This document shows positions 5,118 through 9,271 of a stretch of DNA of 9,271 nucleotides, one piece after another. The position numbers were made by a program, and so were the translations under genes. The stretch is from Clostridiales bacterium (lineage in GTDB: Bacteria; Bacillota; Clostridia; Oscillospirales; CAG-272). Under the pieces are notes generated by a model that ran no database searches, was not told the origin of the DNA, and saw only the letters and a program-made list of their open reading frames with translations. Location: assembly GCA_016280525.1 (NCBI GenBank), contig JAEEGW010000248.1, positions 1-9,271 on the forward strand. Direction: 5' to 3'. How positions within the stretch are numbered: the first letter of the stretch is position 1; each line of letters begins with the position of its first letter.

Positions 5118-6254
5118 ATGCGGTTTGATAATATAGACAGGCTTTGCGGGGAAGCGATAGATAATTATTACGTTCCGTCCGCGGTTTGCGCGATAGGCGA
5201 CAAAAACGGCGTTTACTACAAAAAAGCGTTCGGTTTCTCGCGTGTCATAATGAACGAGGACAAGCCGGACGGCGTATTTAAAGGACCTATACCGGACGGC
5301 GCGATACCCGCGACGCTTGACACGGTATACGACATGGCGTCGCTGTCAAAACTGATAAGCACGACGATGGTCGTACTGCGGCTCATAGAAGAAGGCGAAA
5401 TGACGCTGCCGGACACCGTCAGCCGCTATTTCCCGGACGCGCCGGAGGACAAGCGCGGCATAACGGTAAAACAGCTTATGACGCACTGCAGCGGCATACC
5501 CGCGCATTTTCCGATACAGGCGGAGTGCGAAAAGGGGTACGATCCCGCGCACGCGGTGCTCAATTATCCGCTGAAATACGAGGCGGAAACGAAAGTCGAA
5601 TACTCCTGCATGGGATATATACTGCTTGCGAAGATGGCGGAGGTCTGCTGTGGCAAGCCGCTCGATCAGCTTGCGGACGAGCTCGTTTTCAAGCCGCTTG
5701 AAATGAGCCGGACCGGCTATAATCCGCTTGAATCCGAAAGGTTCAAAGGTGCGGACATAGCGACGGAAGAATGGTCGCCGCGGTTTGAGCATTACATCCA
5801 CGGCAACGTTCACGACGAAAACGCGCGGTATATAGGCGGCGTTTCCGGCAACGCCGGCGTCTTCTCGTGTATTGACGACCTGTGCAATTTTGCCGCGATG
5901 CTGTCCGGCAGAGGAGAATTTGAGCATAAGCAGTTTTTGTCTAAACAAACGTTTGAGAGGGCGATAACGAATTACACGCCTTACGGACCGGAGTACAGAG
6001 GCTTAGGCTTCCAGCTGACTACGGGCGGACTCAACGCCGCGGGCGATCTTTACACGCCTTTGTCTTACGGTCACAACGGTTTTACGGGAACGTCGCTTTA
6101 CGTTGACCGCGATACCGGTATGTACGTGATACTTTTAACAAACAGAGTGCATTATACGCGCCAGTCGGACGGGCTGTACCGCTTCAGACGCAGACTTCAC
6201 AACATGGCGTCCGCCGACTATACGCGTATGATGCTTGAAAAGGACCCGATATAA
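5118..6254 (+). CDS. Class C beta-lactamase-fold serine hydrolase
   Basis: A 378-residue member of the beta-lactamase/penicillin-binding superfamily (Pfam Beta-lactamase). The SxxK motif is Ser75-Leu-Ser-Lys78 in MASLSKLISTT, which supplies the nucleophile and general base. The second motif is Tyr162-Ser-Cys164, where many relatives have YSN. The third is His319-Asn-Gly321 within GHNGFTGTSL, in place of HTG. The segment VHDENARYIGGVSGNAGVFS (232-251) and the RFRRRLHN C terminus are typical of the subgroup that includes cell-wall amidases and esterases, rather than true antibiotic-resistance enzymes. A muropeptide amidase or D-amino-acid esterase role is an inference. No signal peptide is visible, so it is probably cytoplasmic. 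The start is the ATG at 5118 with TGGAGG (5105-5110) seven bases upstream. Its stop overlaps the next start by one base (TAATG), so the two genes are translationally coupled. Confidence 0.85.
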   Translation: MRFDNIDRLCGEAIDNYYVPSAVCAIGDKNGVYYKKAFGFSRVIMNEDKPDGVFKGPIPDGAIPATLDTVYDMASLSKLISTTMVVLRLIEEGEMTLPDTVSRYFPDAPEDKRGITVKQLMTHCSGIPAHFPIQAECEKGYDPAHAVLNYPLKYEAETKVEYSCMGYILLAKMAEVCCGKPLDQLADELVFKPLEMSRTGYNPLESERFKGADIATEEWSPRFEHYIHGNVHDENARYIGGVSGNAGVFSCIDDLCNFAAMLSGRGEFEHKQFLSKQTFERAITNYTPYGPEYRGLGFQLTTGGLNAAGDLYTPLSYGHNGFTGTSLYVDRDTGMYVILLTNRVHYTRQSDGLYRFRRRLHNMASADYTRMMLEKDPI

Positions 6255-8710
6255 TGAAGAAGATCATTTCTCTGATACTTTGCATAACGCTTCTGTCGGC
6301 GCTTCCCGTTTTTGCGGAGGGCGGCGGCAGCGACGTTTTGTTTGCCGCGGATTTCAGCGATAACGAGCTTCCGTCCGGCTCCGACGTTACGTTCGGCGAC
6401 GACGGATTCATATTCGCGGAAAAAGGGTATCTCAAGCTTGAAGCATCGGAAGTTTACCCGCCCGTCTCCACCGTGCTTTTCCCGTATGAAGTAAACGAGG
6501 GAGAGTATATTTACGAGTGCGAAGTAACGGTGAACTCGGCGCTTTCCGGCGGCTGCTGGTTCTCGCTCTGCTTCGGCGCGGTGAACGAAAACATAATGTA
6601 TCAGTTCACGGTAAAATGCGGCGTCACGGCTGAGGACAGCGTGTCTTTACGGTATAAAAACGGCGCCTCGTCCTGGAAGACTATAAGCTCCGCAAAGCTT
6701 TCGGATCATATAGACGAAAGCAGGATAGACCCGGCCAAATTCAGCGGCGGAATGATAAAAGAGGGCGCGCAGTTCACGCTCGCCGTCGCGGTTAAAGACG
6801 GTACGGCTTTCGGCTGTATCGACGGAGTGACCGTTATAGAAGGCGGCCTTCCGGCTATCAGAGCCGGCAGAGCCGGACTTGACGGACGCGGCATAACGGC
6901 GCAGTTTGACGATATTACGGTTAAAAAAGGCATACCGTCGTGGGTGTCCGCCGCGGATTCTTTTACAGCGGATATATATACGCCGGACACAGGCATAACG
7001 GAGCCGCCCGTCGTGGTGCAGAGAGACAGGCAGAGCCTGCCCGTATTCGCGGAAAACAAGCAGAGACCCGGCGCGGTGATGATGACCGTAAAAGAGTCAG
7101 GCGGTGAACTGCACGGATACGACGGCGCGGTCGATTTAGGCAGGCTTGAGGACAGGATAAAACAGTTTGAAGGTCTTGCGCTGCCCGCTTTCTACGTCTC
7201 CGACGAAAGATCCGCGCAGCTTCTGTCTTCATTCATAGACGAAAACGAATATAGCGACAGCTTCGTCATCGTGTCAAATGTGTCGCTATTGGAAAAATTC
7301 AAAGGAAACGAATATATAAGATTAGTTCTTGATATGTCGTCGCGCGACAGCGCGAGCGGCGCGGAGATAAGCCGTCTGCTTTATTCAAACGGCTGCCGCG
7401 CGGTAATGTTATCGGAGAACGCCGCGGACGGCGAGACGGTCTACGAGCTTCACAAAAGGCTCGTCACGGTTTGGGTAAACGGCACGGCGGGCGTTGATTC
7501 GCTGTTCGATTCCGCCGTAAACGGCGCGGACGCGGTCGTCACCTCGGAATCGGCGGCGATTTTGTCCGTGTTCGAAAAAGTTAAGGATACCACCGTGATG
7601 CGCAGGCAGGTCGTCATAGCGGACGGCGGAGACTGCGGAGCCGCGCCGGACAATACGTTGAAAGCCGTTTTATTCGCGCTCGACGGCGGCGTATCGGTCG
7701 TGCGGCTCGGAGCGTTCGTCACAAAAGACGGCGAGGCGGTGCTTTCCAGAACGGAAACGACCGCCTATCTGTCTTCGCAGCTCTATATCCCGGACACGGC
7801 GCTCGGAGCGCTCAAATCACTTTCGTATACTGACAGAAGAATGGGCGCAAACGACAGCATAACGACGCTGGAGGAGCTTTTTGAGGCGGTCTACAAAGAA
7901 TATCCGAAGTCCGTCTTCCACATTGACGTAAAAGACGCGGACGCGTTTTCCGCCATATCCGGACTAATAAAAGAATACGAGATGACGGACCGCTGCGTGA
8001 TATTAAGCGGCGACGAATCCGTGCTCAAATCCGCCGCGGCGGCGGGAATGCCGTCCGCGTACACAGGCGGACCTTACACGGTGGACGGACGCGAGCTGCA
8101 CGTTTCATTATGCTCGCTCTGCCGGACGCTGAACGAACTGAATTCCGCGTATTACGCCGGGCCTGACGGTATGCCGGAGGAGCTCGTCTCGCTCATGCGC
8201 AGCCGCGGTATGTACGTCTGCACAGCATACGGCGACGAAGGCGGCGCGTCCGTGACGTCGGGCTGCGGCGCGTATACGTTATCAAAACCGTCGCTCACAT
8301 CAAATACCGCCGTCGCGCTCGAAGCGTCGGCAGACGGAGAGGGAAGACTCAGCGCAAAAGTGATAAAAGGCGACAACACGGAGCTTGACGTGACGGCGCT
8401 TTGCAGTATAACGACTTTGTCGGGAGAAGTGAAGCTCTCGGACGGAGCCGTGACCGGCAGCGGCGTGTTTGCCGTGGTTTGTCCGCAGGTCGCTTCATCC
8501 GGCGAAAAGTACAGCGTATGCTCAAAAATCATCAAAATAATCGAGGACGGCCCGGATCCCGACGCCGAAAAGAGCGCGGAGAATTCGGATAATATAACGC
8601 TCACGGTGATAATAATAGCGGTATCGTCCGCCGCCGCCGTCGCCGGCGTGATCGTCCTGCTTTATATGACCGGCAAAAAGCGCAAAAACGACAAAAAGCA
8701 GCAGCAATAG
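6254..8710 (+). CDS. Exported, membrane-anchored GDPD-like pseudoenzyme
   Basis: An 818-residue predicted surface protein. Residues 1-21 are a signal peptide. Residues ~25-225 form a beta-rich, concanavalin/LamG-like domain. Residues ~265-450 resemble the later part of a GDPD TIM barrel (ending NGADAVVTSESA, like the usual GxDGIITD). Residues ~452-680 resemble a full glycerophosphodiester phosphodiesterase domain. In the latter the expected catalytic residues are gone: the HRG motif reads Asp457-Gly458-Gly459, ENT reads DNT (466-468), the ExD metal pair is Arg484 and Gly486, and the later His is Arg499. It is therefore probably inactive as a phosphodiesterase and may bind a ligand instead. 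Residues ~685-770 look like a small beta domain, followed by a membrane helix (~782-804) and a basic tail. AAAAGGA (6238-6244) is its ribosome site. It is co-transcribed with the serine hydrolase. No clear terminator follows. Confidence 0.75.
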   Translation: MKKIISLILCITLLSALPVFAEGGGSDVLFAADFSDNELPSGSDVTFGDDGFIFAEKGYLKLEASEVYPPVSTVLFPYEVNEGEYIYECEVTVNSALSGGCWFSLCFGAVNENIMYQFTVKCGVTAEDSVSLRYKNGASSWKTISSAKLSDHIDESRIDPAKFSGGMIKEGAQFTLAVAVKDGTAFGCIDGVTVIEGGLPAIRAGRAGLDGRGITAQFDDITVKKGIPSWVSAADSFTADIYTPDTGITEPPVVVQRDRQSLPVFAENKQRPGAVMMTVKESGGELHGYDGAVDLGRLEDRIKQFEGLALPAFYVSDERSAQLLSSFIDENEYSDSFVIVSNVSLLEKFKGNEYIRLVLDMSSRDSASGAEISRLLYSNGCRAVMLSENAADGETVYELHKRLVTVWVNGTAGVDSLFDSAVNGADAVVTSESAAILSVFEKVKDTTVMRRQVVIADGGDCGAAPDNTLKAVLFALDGGVSVVRLGAFVTKDGEAVLSRTETTAYLSSQLYIPDTALGALKSLSYTDRRMGANDSITTLEELFEAVYKEYPKSVFHIDVKDADAFSAISGLIKEYEMTDRCVILSGDESVLKSAAAAGMPSAYTGGPYTVDGRELHVSLCSLCRTLNELNSAYYAGPDGMPEELVSLMRSRGMYVCTAYGDEGGASVTSGCGAYTLSKPSLTSNTAVALEASADGEGRLSAKVIKGDNTELDVTALCSITTLSGEVKLSDGAVTGSGVFAVVCPQVASSGEKYSVCSKIIKIIEDGPDPDAEKSAENSDNITLTVIIIAVSSAAAVAGVIVLLYMTGKKRKNDKKQQQ

Positions 8711-8762
8711 TCAAAATGACTGCAAAAAAGGCAAAATAAATAAAAAATTTGGTCTGTATGAT

Positions 8763-8787
8763 AGAAAATATTTTTAATTAAAATATT
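8763..8787 (+). promoter_or_regulatory. A/T-rich UP-like element
   Basis: All-A/T tract except for two Gs, containing the inverted repeat AATATTTT-TAATT-AAAATATT (8767-8787), directly upstream of and slightly overlapping the -35 box. This is the position of an UP element that contacts the RNA polymerase alpha subunits, as expected for a ribosomal promoter. The rest of 8711-8762 is A-rich with only a weak AGTCA-AAA-TGACT stem. Confidence 0.5.
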
Positions 8788-8814
8788 GACAAATCCTGCC
8801 TTTTATGTTATACT
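8786..8814 (+). promoter_or_regulatory. Strong promoter of the str ribosomal operon
   Basis: Consensus TTGACA (8786-8791), a 17-base spacer and TATACT (8809-8814) with TG at 8806-8807. Predicted start is about 8821, giving a 57-base leader. It makes the ribosomal genes independent of the upstream surface-protein operon. Confidence 0.9.
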
Positions 8815-8877
8815 ACTATGCGATTGTTTGTATAATCCGTATTATGCCAACAGAAAAGAGAGCGAAAGGAAACGGTA

Positions 8878-9126
8878 ATGAAGACGGACAGCCGACCTGC
8901 CGGTAAGATAACGGCGGGTTACAACAGCGCTATGAAGCTGCTCAAAAACGGGGAAGCGGAAAAAGTGCTTCTCGCTTACGACTGCTCCGACTTTATCAAA
9001 CAAAACGTCTTGTCTGCCGCCGACGCGGCGGGCGTTGAGGCAGATATGAAAAGCTCCATGGCGGAGCTCGGCGCTCTTTGCGGCATAGACGTAGGCTGCG
9101 CGGTATGCGCGTATAAAAAACAGTGA
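8878..9126 (+). CDS. rplGB: L7Ae/YbxF-family ribosomal protein
   Basis: An 82-residue protein of the L7Ae/L30e/S12e/Gadd45 fold. Bacillus YbxF (RplGB), of the same size and position, binds kink-turn RNA and sits just before rpsL. Recognition rests on size, position and the pattern of an N-terminal helix with ITAGYNSAMKLLKNGEAEKVLLAYD, a middle NVLSAADAAGVE helix and a C-terminal GALCGIDVGCAVCAYKK segment. It is cysteine-rich compared with the usual family member (four Cys: 36, 68, 75, 78), which is unusual but not decisive. GAAAGGA (8864-8870) lies seven bases before the ATG. The 73-base gap to rpsL contains no obvious terminator, so co-transcription with rpsL is expected. Confidence 0.85.
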   Translation: MKTDSRPAGKITAGYNSAMKLLKNGEAEKVLLAYDCSDFIKQNVLSAADAAGVEADMKSSMAELGALCGIDVGCAVCAYKKQ

Positions 9127-9199
9127 TACTACGGCAAAGCGGTATTCCGGTGCCGCCGCCTGTGTATAAAACATAATTCCGTATGAAAGGAGGAAATCC

Positions 9200-9271
9200 A
9201 TGCCCACCTTTAATCAGCTCGTTAAAAACGGCCGTCAGCAGAAGGTGTATAAGTCCAAGGCTCCCGTGCTC
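9200..9271 (+). CDS. rpsL: 30S ribosomal protein S12, first 24 codons
   Basis: The N terminus MPTFNQLVKNGRQ is the highly conserved start of S12, the decoding-centre protein where streptomycin-resistance changes arise. The rest (about 100-120 codons, including the PNSA region) is beyond the window. A near-perfect ribosome site, AAAGGAGG (9186-9193), lies six bases upstream, consistent with very high expression. In Clostridia rpsG, fusA and tuf normally follow. Confidence 0.97.
   Translation, partial: MPTFNQLVKNGRQQKVYKSKAPVL

Noticed and set aside
5346..5948. 200-codon minus-strand frame inside the serine hydrolase gene
   Set aside because: Mirror frame of a clearly conserved coding sequence; its translation is basic and lacks recognisable domains.
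8152..8604. 150-codon minus-strand frame inside the GDPD-like gene
   Set aside because: Shadow frame with Ser/Pro-rich product and no supporting signals.
8709..8721. AGTCA-AAA-TGACT as a terminator after the GDPD-like gene
   Set aside because: A five-pair stem with a three-base loop followed by A's rather than T's on the plus strand.
9132..9155. CGGCA/TGCCG hairpin between the L7Ae-like gene and rpsL
   Set aside because: Short bulged stem without a T-run; not enough to call a terminator or attenuator.
8842..9207. 121-codon minus-strand frame over the L7Ae-like gene
   Set aside because: Antisense to a conserved ribosomal gene and its leader; no promoter or ribosome site.

Overview
The window looks like chromosome from an uncultured, probably gut-associated, low- to mid-GC member of the Bacillota (class Clostridia). 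Three things point there. The rpsL gene at the right end is preceded by a small L7Ae/YbxF-type ribosomal protein gene. Promoters are strong sigma-A type with extended -10 boxes. The gene families are VanW, DltC, a COG1313 radical SAM protein, and exported proteins with a C-terminal membrane anchor. I cannot name the genus.

Left end (1-538): the 5' half of a tRNA-Ser(CGA) gene lies on the minus strand and runs off the window. About 300 bases upstream of it are pieces of a second copy of the same tRNA, split by a 109-base insert and lacking the 3' half. The only good promoter for this locus lies before the broken copy.

539-1816: a tightly packed plus-strand operon of a VanW-family protein, an in-frame internally deleted dltA (only its first and last ~35 residues remain), and a DltC-type D-alanyl carrier protein. 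dltB and dltD are not in the window. Minus-strand promoters of nearly the same sequence lie on both sides of this segment.

1817-4086: a strong promoter, a 5' leader hairpin and a 665-residue exported protein with about five Ig-like domains, a Thr/Glu-rich stalk and a C-terminal membrane anchor. A perfect 14-bp stem terminator follows and is shared with the convergent gene. 4095-4973 (minus): a COG1313 radical SAM protein related to pyruvate formate-lyase activases.

5007-8710: divergent promoters, then a two-gene plus-strand unit. The first gene is a class C beta-lactamase-fold serine hydrolase. The second, overlapping it by one base, is an 818-residue exported, membrane-anchored protein with glycerophosphodiesterase-like (GDPD) repeats in which the expected catalytic residues are all replaced. 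I infer that the window's surface proteins and the VanW/DltC remnant act at the cell envelope.

8763-9271: an A/T-rich element and a strong extended -10 promoter start the str ribosomal operon, with the L7Ae-like gene followed by the beginning of rpsL. rpoBC, the usual upstream neighbour, is absent.
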